DNA from: Amphimedon queenslandica
Lineage: Eukaryota > Porifera > Demospongiae > Haplosclerida > Niphatidae
NCBI RefSeq assembly: GCF_000090795.2
Contig: NW_003546354.1
Span: 1 to 45,193 of the forward strand
Direction of reading: 5' to 3'
Length of the DNA stretch: 45,193 bases
Below are positions 18,919 through 30,300 of the stretch, piece after piece. The notes beneath the pieces are model-generated. The model saw only the letters and a list, made by a program, of their open reading frames with translations. It did no database searches and was not told the DNA's origin. The number at the start of each line of letters is the position of its first letter. The stretch's first letter is position 1. A program made the position numbers and the translations under genes.

Positions 18919-21900
18919 CTAATCATGCGACTGATTATCTCTCATTTCATAAATATATGATTCCAATATCTCCAATGAACTGTTGCTGGCCTTTAAATGA
19001 TAATAATGAGCTGTAAGATCTGGAGAGAGAGAGGGAGAAAGAAAGATACTTAATAAAATTAGTTCAAAATATGACACTCTGGGCCAGCATATAGTGCTGA
19101 TCTTTAGATTCACACAAAATGCTGAATGAAACTTAACTCTATTCCAAGATCAATGTGCGTCTATATAAATGAGGTTTATAGAAATAGGCTATACATGCAA
19201 GCATACATATGGACAAGTGGCATTACTGGCATATATAGTAAAGAGTAAGCTATCAACAAACCTTTTAATGGGAGGTCAATCTTATGATACAAATCCCTCA
19301 TGAACTCTTTATGACTTGTCCTACAAAACAAAAACACATATTACATGGACTCATTAATCATTAGCTATAACTCCCACTACTATATTACATGTATACCAAA
19401 CTGATACATTATCCAATGCACTTACTTAATGCTAAGAAACAATTCTTCAATGTACTTCACATAATCTTCCATGCTCTCTTTCTGTCTCATTATTTCTGCC
19501 TCTTGAGCCTTCAACTTATCATAAAAAAGAAATAGAGATGAGCAATCCATCATAATACACATACTACAGTATACCTGGTCAGCTTGTCTTGATTCTATTA
19601 TTTCAAGTGATCTTGTATTGTCTCTAACAATGTCTATAGAATTGTGCTATCAATGATTATCAATTGTTGTTGCTCTTTTAGTTATTATTATTGTCACTGT
19701 ATACCTTTGTTATTTTCTTGTCTTTAGCTAAAGATAATTCCTTTTTAACCATTTCAGTGTCAGTAATATACTCATTAGTCAATTTGTGTGGAGTTTGCTA
19801 CACAAAATAACAAGTCAATGCACATGCACAGGTACATGAACATGATAATATACACATAATATGTACATGTACTATACAAGTACATGTGTACATGTCTTCC
19901 TAGAATACCAATTTGTACAAGTACAAATCTGGAAATTCTAAGAAAAATTCCGAGTCAATGAAAAGTACATGCACATGTACATGTATTCCTAGAACTCCCA
20001 ATTTGTTCAAGTACTACAAGTACAAAGCAAGACAAATTCAAAAACATGGTCCACCTGCTCACATAAACCACCTCATTCATGAGTAATGAAGGAATACAAC
20101 CACAAGATCACTCTACTAAAACAAATTAAACTCTCCCTCTTTCCTCTCCCCCCCCACTCTCTCTCTCTCCTCCCTCTCTCTACTCACCCCAGGTATAGCT
20201 AGTGATAGGGTCATTAGTTCTTGAGATACAGTTGATAACAGATCCATTGTGCCAGACAGTACTTCAATACTTGAGTGATCCAGCAGTTTATAAAGAGGAT
20301 CAACCTCCTTTAGAGTAGGCAGTACTGGAGTACACTTTGGTAATAAAGAGAGGGAGGTATGAAGCCTTCGTAACTGGCTATGTAGCTTTGATAATTCACT
20401 CTCCATCCAACTCTGGATTTAATAATAGTCATGCATCAGTTACTTCTAAGTTTGATGGGATTATGGGACTCTTTCCAACAGAGTTTTGGCATAGAGTTTG
20501 GTTCAAAAACGTAAAATAATGAAAAATTCTTTCCTAGCCAGTTTTGACCAGCTTCTTTTTGAGAAATTTTAAAAATTCATAAAAACCAATTTTGATCAGA
20601 ATAAGCTCAAACTTTCTACACAACATCAGAAAATACAATAAAAATGGAGATTTCTCAACTTGTCATTTTTGACGAAATTTGACTCATGACCCTGTAACAA
20701 CGCTGTACTATAGTACAGGGACTTTGGCCCAATTTTTGAGTAACTTTAAAAATTTTTAGAAAATCTAATTTTGATTAGAATCAGCTCAAACTTTCTACAC
20801 AACATAAGAACATGTATGTGTATCAAATATAATCATAAAAAAACAAAGAATTCTCACTTCATTTTTGGCAAAATTTGGCCAATAACCCTGTACTATTATA
20901 GTACAGGGACTTTAGTCCAGTTTTTGAGTAACTTTAAAAATTGTTAGAAAATCCAATTTTGATCGGAATTCATTCAAACTTTTTACACAACATAAGAAAT
21001 TGTATATATATCAAATAAAATTATAAAAATGAAGAATTTTCATCTTTTAATTTTTGAAAAAATTTGGCACACAATACATTGGCACATGTACTCATCAGTA
21101 CTCACTATTTCTCTAAGTGACATATTATCTTTGTTAGATAAAGAGTCCAGTATTGTGAGTGGCTTTGATAATCCACCAGTATACACTAAAGGTAGAGCAA
21201 GATCTTCTCTGGGACATGAAACCTTGAGAGAGAGAGAGAGAGAGAGATAGGACAGAGGTAGAAGGTTTTTACTTTTTTAAGTCTTTGATTCAACTTTCTC
21301 AAACGTGTTACATCTTCAGCAATTGGCTCTTTATTTCTAAAAAATAAATTAAACAAAGAATGCTATTTGCAATTNNNNNNNNNNTACAGGGACTTTGGCC
21401 CAATTTTTGAGTAACTTTAAAAATTTTTAGAAAATCTAATTTTGATTAGAATCAGCTCAAACTTTCTACACAACATAAGAACATGTATGTGTATCAAATA
21501 TAATCATAAAAAAACAAAGAATTCTCACTTCATTTTTGGCAAAATTTGGCCAATAACCCTGTACTATTATAGTACAGGGACTTTAGTCCAGTTTTTGAGT
21601 AACTTAAAAAATTGTCAGAAAATCCAATTTTGATCGGAATTCATTCAAACTTTCTACACAACATAAGAAATTGTATATATGTGACCATAATTGACAAAAG
21701 GTACCTTATGGCGGGTAGTGAATTTTGACTTTATAGCCAAAAAAATCCAACTTCCTGAGCTTCATTTATCATAAAATTACTCCAAAGGGTGCAAAAAGTT
21801 CCTATGTAACTTTTAGAAACAATGCCTGTCCATTAGAGGACACACAGGATGATATTTTTCATTTTAATGATGAATTTTAAAATCCGCCATAAGGTACCTT

Positions 21901-24900
21901 TTGTCAATTATGGTCACATATATCAAATAAAATTATAAAAATGAAGAATTTTCATCTTTTAATTTTTGAAAAAATTTGGCACACAATACATTGGCACATG
22001 TACTCATCAGTACTCACTATTTCTCTAAGTGATATATTATCTTTGTTAGATAAAGAGTCCAACATTGTGAGTGGCTTTGATAATCCACCAGTATACACTA
22101 AAGGTAGAGCAACATCTTCTATGGGACATGAAACCTTGAGAGAGAGAGAGAGAGAGATAGGACAGAGGTAGAAGGTTTTTACTTTTTTAAGCCTTTGATT
22201 CAACTTTCTCAAACGTGTTACATCTTCAGCAATTGGCTCTTTATTTCTAAAAAATAAATTAAACAAAGAATGTTATTTGCAATTAAAAATTACTCATAAA
22301 TGCACATATTGTATTACAATTAATGTACATGTAGTTGCATTAGCATTATAAGCACATAAACATGTACATGTACATGTAACAATTTTTGCTTTAAACAAGA
22401 AGGTGCACTATGAAACTATTGACATAACGTCATGAAATCGCTTCTGTCAATCATAGTATAAAAGGAGGTGCCCTGGGCACAATATGGTGGCCACATTTTG
22501 ACATTTGAAAGTTACAAAATGACTACCACAATGGCATGGCTGTTATCATGGTTCAATCAGTAGCACAACACATCATAATAACATGAAAAGTTGTAAAGGC
22601 GAGGCTATAAACCTACAAGCACATGTAGACAGCATGGCCACAAGCTAAACAGTATACCGTATAACATTTTAATTTGGTGGAGTTTTATTTTGGCGATTGG
22701 CGGTTTGCAAGCAGAATCGCCAATATTAAAACCGCCAATCATTAATGCGCATGCTCAGTAATGCACATGTACACAAAAATCGCCAAATTAAAAACCGCCA
22801 ATTACAATTTTACAGCAAAATTGCCAAAATAAAGTGCCACCAAAATGAAGAGTTATACAGTAGTTCACTTGAAGTCAAAAAATTATTATCAAATTTCATA
22901 AATGTTTTTTCTCAAGATTCAAATTATATATTCTGAAGATCTGTCTGACAGCCTAACACAGGCTGTCAATGATGCTGTCAGGCAGGCTATACAAGCTAGT
23001 GGTGAAGATGTAGTACTCACCACTACACAATGAACCACTACCAGCAGCAGTCAGCCATCATCTTTGGCTAGTGGTTCCAGTACAAGACCCCTTGGTCTTT
23101 GTCCTTGTCCCCGTCCTATGACTGGCAGACCAAGCAGTGGATTGGGGTCAGTTATTAGCTTCTTTGATAATGCATACCCAGGACATGTACAGCTACATTG
23201 TACGTGACTGATTGCAGTTGGAGTGATTACCCTATCACATACATACATCAACATACTAATACTAAAAACATCTAACTTGACAATGATCCACAATATTTGT
23301 GATTGAGTCCCGTAGATTCTCTGGAGACTTATTGCAGTTCTTCATACTGTAGTACAGATGTGTCTTTGTACTCTTTCCTACGACACATGTACATGTAATC
23401 ATGTTTTCCATTGTCCCTTACTCTTATCTGACAGTACTAGATACCAAGTTATACCTGCCCTTTTCTTTGCTCCTGTTGCTATAGATGTCATTGCTTTTGC
23501 TACATTCTTAGTCCCTACAAACATATAGAAAGAAGACAAAAGTATAACTACTTACCATGCCATGTGTCATGAGAGTTTTTCAGCTTAACTCCTCAACAAT
23601 ATACACACATATGATGTAACAGGTAGTGAATTATCGTGAGCAACCTCTATAACATTCAATCCTATTTCCAGATTTGATTAAAAAATTCATTCACATCTTT
23701 CATTACCTTTTGACATTACTAATGGCAACATTTCCTTTGTACAGGCAGCTCCCTTGTCTGAGCGCAGGTGTGTTCTTTTCTGGAAAGTGTCACACAGCTG
23801 ACAATCTTGTGGATACTAAATAATTGATGTACAAAGTGAAGTAAAATACATTACAGATATAAGTACATGTACCTTCCAGAAAGACATGGGACAGTTGTAT
23901 GGTAGGCATTAGCTGTTGAGTCATGCCTAGCATCAGTAATGACCCACTATGAATTAATAATAATAATGATGTACTATTATTAATATACTGTACCTCTCCA
24001 TTAGTCTCATATTCCGAGGTTGACTTTGTATTTCATCAATTGCCTCCATCATTGATGCTTCGGCACAACTTTCAATAGCAGCTATATCTCCCTTTGACTT
24101 ATATACTATAATAAACACATTTACAGTGCTACAATGAAGCTCAAAACTAAAACTACCTGAATCAGTGTACCTCTTCCCAACTGTACCAAGAGATGCCAAT
24201 CTACAGAAATGGTAGTATTGTGATGGAAGTATTCCAGCACAAGTAAATGCATGTATGAGCCTAAAGTAATATTAATGCCATTACTTTGCATTACACTTTA
24301 TACTTATTTCTGATTAATTAGGTATCTACTGCCTAATAAACTTGAGCTGGCCCACAATTCCTTTCAATTGCACGACTGACATTGAAACTCAGCACGAATC
24401 ACGTGACCGAACTAGAACAATAATAACAATAAAAATAAATTATGAAATAATACTCTAAGATACCTGTCTGTAACTGATCATCTTTTGGTTGATCATGCCA
24501 CACGTATACCAACGTGTCATACCCAAAACCAAATCCTCAAAAGCAGATCCCTGACACACAAACAATGGCTGCTCTTCATCCCTATCACCAGTGTATATAC
24601 CTTATTTAATATCATCACTAATCATTTAATTTTAAACACATTATAACTACCTGAGGTATTCAGCATAGCAGAAGAACTACTTGTTTCATGTGACTCAACC
24701 TCAAAATCCTCCTCAACTAGATCGAGCAAGTGACATAGCAGTTCCATGTTGTCAACAGGCCGTCTCCTCTTAGTAGCTAAAGAGCCCTTAACTCAATCAA
24801 GCCTAGCTATAAAATGATCCTTATCTTCATCGTGAGCAAAATTCAGCTCCATTTGGTACCAAAAACCCTCTCTTCTTGCGTATTTCTTTAAAGAAATATC

Positions 24901-26109
24901 TACAACACCATCCAGGGCAGACATTTTTAGACATGTAAAAAACAAAAACCACCATGCCCAGGGCACTGCCTTTTATACCGCACCTTCTTCTTTAATAATA
25001 ATTCTTTAATATAATGTATGGTTGGTAATTTTTAAGGGCCCAATATTTCCCATTTTCTCCAAAAATTTCCTTAAAAGCTAATTTTCATGGGTACAAATAT
25101 TCATGGCTGGCAGTTAGCAGACTTCTTTTCACTTGAATTCTACAGCACTAGCTTCCAACACATGGCTTATAGTGGAATATGGAGTAATAGACAAAGACTC
25201 TGGCTCCTCCACTCACTTGGAAACAGTAGTTAAAGCTCTGCATGACCCGTTAATTAGTTTTTAATGTGTGGGTGGTATGGGTTAAAATTTCATGGACAAA
25301 AATGAACCACGAAATTAACAAAAATTAATTCCCCACAAAAATTACCAACCATACGGCAGATGTACTGTATTTGATATTTCCTTAAATAAAAGCCCAGGTG
25401 TCTATTTCTTAAAATGACATTTGGACCTCAAAAAAAATTTTTAATAAAATTTGAGCCAACAGTGAGATTCCAACCGGGGACATCAAGCAAATGACTTCAA
25501 GAAGCTTAAGGAAGTATTGCTATTTTATTGCTAACCCGGTCTTTATTGGAGGATATACAGTACATGTACATTATTGAGCATGTAAATCAGTCAGTAATTG
25601 GAAAATTGCAATCAATAACCACTTCCTCATTAAAGCACAATAATAATACATGTACATGTACATGTACTTCCACTGTATGAATTCCTTAAACATACTTTAT
25701 CTTATATTCCAGTGCTTCCCCGTAAACCTGAAGATCAGATAGCAATTGAACCTGGCCCTCAAGAGCATTAGATAATATTAATAACTGTAATGAGCTCACA
25801 TGATCTAAAGTAGGAGGGGCCTACCTGTCTCTTTAGCTGGAGTACGTGAGCTTTTAATAAATTGACTCGTCTTTCACTGAAAATTAAATTCTCAACTGAT
25901 GTCTCCTTATTAACTGAGTGTAGTCCACCGTGGGGCCTAAAATTAAAAATATTCAAAATAATAAATATTATACAAACTACTTTAAAGTTTTTAGCTCTGA
26001 TTTTAAGGAAGCATTTTCTTTCTTCAACACCTAAAAAGAAATAAAGAGTCTCTCTTAGCTATAAAACCATTTACTTCACAAGAAGAGCAAGTTCCATGTG
26101 ACTGAGCAT
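18919..26109 (-). CDS. Coiled-coil protein gene, copy 1 (unrecognised family)
   Basis: At least 12 exons, all GT-AG: 26109-26080 (MLSHMELALL), 26030-25981, 25936-25825, 25784-25728, 22246-22183, 22134-22018, 20412-20188, 19797-19705, 19646-19575, 19514-19426, 19320-19262 and 19010-18919 (ends RDNQSHD). Phases agree at every junction except 25728/22246, where an exon is missing or an alternative site is used. The product is ~350 residues, mostly charged helix (VLKKENASLKSELKTL, RQKESMEDYVKYIEEL), with no signal peptide or TM, so probably cytosolic and coiled-coil. Exons 22246-22183 and 22134-22018 have second copies at 21336-21273 and 21222-21106; joining both pairs in series breaks frame. Introns are inflated by a TTAA transposon and satellite repeats. 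The gene converges on copy B. I do not recognise the family. Confidence 0.78.
20530..21070 (-). repeat. ~188-bp satellite-like tandem repeat with palindromic core (intron)
   Basis: Successive units starting near 20530, 20714 and 20902, each containing ACTTTAAAAATT, CAAACTTTCTACACAACATA and a core such as CCCTGTACTATTATAGTACA (20886). Orientation is opposite to the copies upstream of the beta-helix genes. Confidence 0.75.
21375..21384. other. Assembly gap (10 N)
   Basis: Ten ambiguous bases at the duplication junction; real length unknown. Confidence 1.
21681..21917. mobile_element. 237-bp MITE with 34-bp perfect inverted ends
   Basis: Ends start GTGACCATAATTGACAAAAG and continue GTACCTTATGGCGG (21681-21714), with the perfect complement at 21884-21917. 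ATAT flanks both sides. The other copy of the duplication at 20997-21016 shows the uninterrupted site, so the boundaries are directly visible. A one-ended relative lies at 40855. Confidence 0.92.
22655..22862. mobile_element. 208-bp MITE nested in the TTAA transposon
   Basis: TACCGTATAAC...TTTGGTGG at 22655-22680 mirrors CCACCAAA...GTTATACAGTA at 22838-22862, with TA at both ends. The interior carries GGCGATTGGCGG-type repeats and GCGCATGCTCAGTAATGCAC, as in the element at 4821. Confidence 0.82.
23051..24924 (-). pseudogene. Decayed transposase-like gene of the TTAA element
   Basis: Minus-strand ATG at 24924 begins MSALDGVVDISLKKYARREG. An in-frame TGA lies at 24793-24795, after HFIARLD, and the frame continues behind it (LATKRRRPVDNMELLCHLLD). 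Later spliced segments include IESCAEASMMEAIDEIQSQ (~24050), WVITDARHDSTANAYHTT (~23940), a Cys-rich block near 23790, NVAKAMTSIATGAKKR (~23490), MKNCNKSPENLRDSI (~23315) and a C-terminal part ending at 23051. The D-x-R-x-DS block resembles the GDGR-x-DSPG motif of a transposase-like family common in animal genomes; the family is from memory, not a search. Stops and short frames suggest it no longer encodes an active enzyme. Confidence 0.6.
25016..25354. mobile_element. ~340-bp TIR element
   Basis: GTATGGTTGGTAATTTTT at 25016-25033 and its exact complement at 25337-25354 form 18-bp inverted ends. No coding frame. It lies in an intron of the coiled-coil gene. Confidence 0.8.
25364..25564. mobile_element. 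TIR element with decayed tRNA-like insert
   Basis: Left end TACTGTATTTGATATTTCCT and right end ...GGAGGATATACAGTAC are degenerate inverted copies. The middle (25455-25520) on the minus strand keeps a B-box-like GGTTGGAATCTC. The better-preserved relative is at 33838-34100. Confidence 0.6.
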
Positions 26110-26180
26110 GTATCCTGTGAGAAGATGTTACGTATACGATAGTGTACGGAGGTTCACAAAATGCAATTTAAGCCCCGCGG

Positions 26181-26189
26181 CCCCGCCCC
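26181..26189 (-). promoter_or_regulatory. GC box upstream of coiled-coil copy 1
   Basis: CCCCGCCCC (GGGGCGGGG on the gene strand) 72 bp before the ATG at 26109, a perfect Sp1/KLF-type site in an otherwise AT-rich region. A shorter CCCGCCCC is kept at 41998-42005 in the second copy. Confidence 0.55.
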
Positions 26190-26229
26190 TATTAGTATTA
26201 CGTAATTGCCATACCAACCGAACAACAAC

Positions 26230-26437
26230 AGTGGAAGAGCTAGAGAAAATAGAATTATTATGCTGAATAAAAATTTCTAAATAATTGGATCATTTTTATG
26301 AATATTTAAAGTTGCTAAAAATTGGGTCACTGTACTAATAGATCTACGGTAGTAGGCCAAAAATGAAAAGGTGTGAATTCTTTTCTTTCAAGTTTTACTA
26401 TATTTCTTTTTCTGATACGCATATATATATATATATA

Positions 26438-26474
<37 letters not shown>

Positions 26475-26720
26475 GTTCTTATGCTGTATAAAAACTTTCA
26501 ATAATTCAAATCAAAACTGAATTTTTATGAATTTTTAAAGTTCAGTGCTCAATAATTGGGCAAAGTGGTACTATCATAGGGTTATTGGTCAAATTTTGCC
26601 AAAAACAGTGACAAAACTGCTCTGTTAAGTCTGTTTTCATAATTTTTCTAATACATATGAATGTTCTTATGATTCAATCACATAACTTCATTATCCACTA
26701 CATTCATCTGTAATGAAGCA
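26230..26720 (+). repeat. Dispersed repeat, two units, plus (AT)n tract
   Basis: Same family as 1640-2145. Decayed cores lie near 26335 and 26572. An (AT)n tract occupies 26418-26471 between the units. Confidence 0.7.
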
Positions 26721-27243
26721 AAGCTGAGCAAACTAGTCAGCAAACTGAGCAGATTGTCATCAACTATGGTAGTCTCAGTACTCTCCTCTAGAGTCTCACT
26801 GTCCCTCACTCATGACTAACCATTGCCATATACCAGTAGAGTATTTATTCAATGTACAGTCATATAATGATAGAGTATGTCTGTGATTGTACACATAATG
26901 ACTTATCATGTAAGTATGATTACCATGCAGTCCATAGTAAAGATGAGAGAATGGAGTAGGAGAGATATAGACTAAGGCAAACTGATTGAGTGAAGCAGAT
27001 ACTGACAAAGCAATAGCTGCACTACAAGTATGAGACTATTATCATGTCAATTAATATTTCTTTAATTATCTCATATTCTTTTTAAAGAATTGTGTTAGAT
27101 CATAAATTAAAGAATTAGTATACATGATTATAAATACCATCTATTAAATTTAGACTAAAAAGAAGGACTTGTATCTAATATAGTAAATAGTTGTATTGTA
27201 CTAATTAGATTAAATCTAATCATCACAACTATGCATCAGATTT

Positions 27244-27329
27244 CCATATTTGGAGAACAACTATAGTCCATATAAGTCATCACTCACAGCCTGCAAGTAT
27301 ACACTAGTCAGTCAGTACAGACAGTAGCT
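27244..27329 (+). promoter_or_regulatory. Proximal promoter of copy C with CArG box
   Basis: CCATATTTGG at 27244-27253, followed by a TATA-like CCATATAAGTC and the conserved leader ending ACAGACAGTAGCT. Spacing from box to ATG is 76 bp, as in copy B. Confidence 0.72.
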
Positions 27330-30300
27330 ATGTCTCTCCTGTTAGTGGTTGTTCTCTTATTCTTCAGTAGCTCCTGCAGTGTCTCCTCTGGTCAGTATTA
27401 TGTGTCTGATAACTGCAGTTCAGTTACTCAGTCACCTTGTAATCCTTTATCAGTGTATGCTGGGAATATGTCTCAATACAATAACACCATCTTCTACTTC
27501 ATTGGAACTAGTGTCATTAACTTTACTGTCACAATGGACTCAGTACAGAGTATAACTCTACATGGACTGGAACAGTCTCCTACTATTAACTGCTCAAGTT
27601 ATTATTGGTATTCTATAAGCATCAGTAACAGTAGTCATGTCAGTTTCAGTAACATATCATTCCAAGAATGTGTCATAGGTTTTGAATATTTAAGTAATAT
27701 TATGATTACTGGTTTGTTTGTCAATTGTTTTTTTTATTTTACCAATGTTTTTGATAGTAAGATAGCAACTTCAGTTTTTGATAATGTACATCTACATATT
27801 CATTATTTCCTACCTCCAGTGTGTTACAATGAGTTACACCATTACTCATTAACACTGACTAATGTTACAGTTACTGCGACTAATGATTACTCTTTTATAA
27901 AGTTTTGGATGGATCATGGTACCTCATATAATATATCAGTTATTTTTGATGATGTCAATATTATCAATACATCAAGTTATGGTGTTTATTATGATTTCAC
28001 AGAATCTCTTTCTTTTCTGTATATTACCAATTCATCATTATCTTATTCAGGGGGTGGAATTTTTTTTTCATTTGTGGCATATGTTGGACTTGACTTTGTT
28101 GTGCCAGATGGCATCATGCTTCCACTGAAATTATATTATTGTAATATTAAAGGTGTTGAATCACGATCAACTATTGTAATTCAAGACACCCAATTTCATA
28201 ACAATAGTAATAATGGATTTATTTTTCAAACAAGTCCACATATTCAATTTAGTAATAATCATGTTGCTATTACTGTTAAATCATGCTCAATACGTGACAA
28301 TTCTTATGGTTTATCTATTGATCGAGGTGTATTAACATCATCAACTCATATTAGCATTATAGATACTGAACTTATTGGGAACTGGAGAAATGAGATAATA
28401 AGGTGTCATTCTCTTTTAAATAACATTACTGTTACAAATAGTCTATCAACAGGACTGGAGATTAAATCCTCTATAGTAACTGTAGAAAATAGATTAGTAT
28501 TTAAGAATAATACTGGAGTAGTTGGAGGAGGAATGGCAATAAATGGTTCATCTGTTGTGGCCCTATCACCATCAGCTAATTTGGAGTTTATTGATAATCA
28601 TGCAACTTATAAAGGAGGAGGAATGCATATTGATGGGAACAGTGACTTTCAATTTATACAAGGCTCGAACTCCATTCCTCTTACATTAAAGAATAATACT
28701 GCTGGAGTAGCTGGAAATGATATATATGGGTTTATCTTTTCATTCAATTATTTCAACATGACAAACTCTAAGGTTAATGTATCAAGCAATCCAGTTAGAT
28801 TCTTTTTTTGTGATCCTGACAGCAATGGGACGTCACAAAATCATGAACAATATGAGCAACAAGTATTTTCAGGTCAACCTCTTCAATATAATGTCACTTT
28901 GTTTGTATCCACTTCAAATACAGGTGTGTTTACCCCAAGAGATGGAACAGTATTAATAAAAATTGATCAAGTATCAATGGCATATGCCTACATCACTGAT
29001 GATTGTTCATTGATAGAATACATACCAGATAAACTAACATACACCAGACATGAAATCATGATAGAGGTCATAAACTATCCTTACAAAGTTCAATCACATT
29101 TCATTCTTAATGAGTGTCCCATTGGTTTCAGTGTAAACAGTTCAGGTGCTTGTGATTGCAGTGTTTCAAGAGAGAATGTGACATGTGATGTAGACAGTCA
29201 AAACATTACACACAATGGTCTACTGTGGATTGGAACATATGGTATCAGTACACCTTTCAATGCTAATGAAACCAATCCTAATGCATGCATTATCAATGAG
29301 GATTGCCTCCTCTATTGTTCTCCTAATCCTGTTACCTTTCAGTTGAATGACACTGATACTCAATGTGTGGATAATAGAGTACAGAGAATGTGTGGATCAT
29401 GTAAAGAGGGATACAGTCTACTAATGGGATCAAACAAGTGTGGACAGTGTCATAATAATTACATGATGATAGCTTGGATTGCTCTGTTTGCAGTGATGGG
29501 TGTACTACTTGTGGTTCTACTCATTGCTCTCAATTTAACAGTATCAGTGGGTACACTCAATGGTCTATTGTTCTATGCTAACATTGTCAAGTTATACGAG
29601 CCAGTCTTTTCAAGGAAAGGAGCATTACCAGTCTTGAGTCAAGTGATATCATGGATTAACTTAGACTTTGGGTTTGAGATATGTTTTTACAATGGTATGG
29701 ACAGTTATGCTAAACAATGGCTCCAGTTTGCTTTCCCTCTCTACCTGTGGATCATTATCATTATCATTATACAATTGTGTAAGAGATATGGTAAGATATC
29801 AAGACTGATGGGGTCTCATGTTGTTCCTGTTCTATCAACACTTATTTTTCTCTCATACACTAAAATAGTGCGTACTATTGTTATTGTACTACACAAGCGT
29901 GAGGTAACTCTTCACTGTACAAATGATGAGTCAGTAAGATCAGTTAGTTTATGGTATGAGGATCCTGATGTTGAATATGCTAAAGGGAAGCATGCTGGAC
30001 TATTTGGGTTTGCACTATTGGTGTCTGTTTTCTTTGTCATACCATACACACTGTTCCTTTTATGTCATCCAGTACTTGAGAAGTATTTGTCACATTTTAA
30101 GCTGTTTAAGAGCTGGAGTCGTTTCAAGCCTATTATTGATGCTTATAGTGGTCCAATGAAAGATCAGTATCGGTTCTGGCCTGGTCTACTGCTAGTGACT
30201 AGGATACCACTACTTTTAATTGTCACCTTTTTGCAGAATGAATCACGTGTCTTGCTATTGGCAGTAGCAGCTCTTATCCTCTCCCTTAGTTTTATTTTTG

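Larger units (their letters stand above)
20715..22283. repeat. Direct tandem duplication of an exon-bearing segment, split by an assembly gap
   Basis: 20715-21374 is repeated at 21385-22283, near identical except for a 237-bp MITE in the second copy. Each copy carries the same two coiled-coil exons. The N run at 21375-21384 sits exactly at the junction, so true duplication and assembly artefact must be separated. Confidence 0.85.
22395..24991. mobile_element. 2.6-kb TTAA-target DNA transposon (Kolobok- or piggyBac-like target)
   Basis: Inverted ends ACAAGAAGGTGC (22395-22406) and GCACCTTCTTCT (24980-24991) are flanked by TTAA on both sides (22391-22394, 24992-24995). Subterminal TATAAAAGG plus GTGCCCTGGGCA is also inverted (near 22457 and 24956). 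It carries the decayed minus-strand transposase-like gene and a nested MITE at 22655, and sits in an intron of the coiled-coil gene. Confidence 0.8.
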
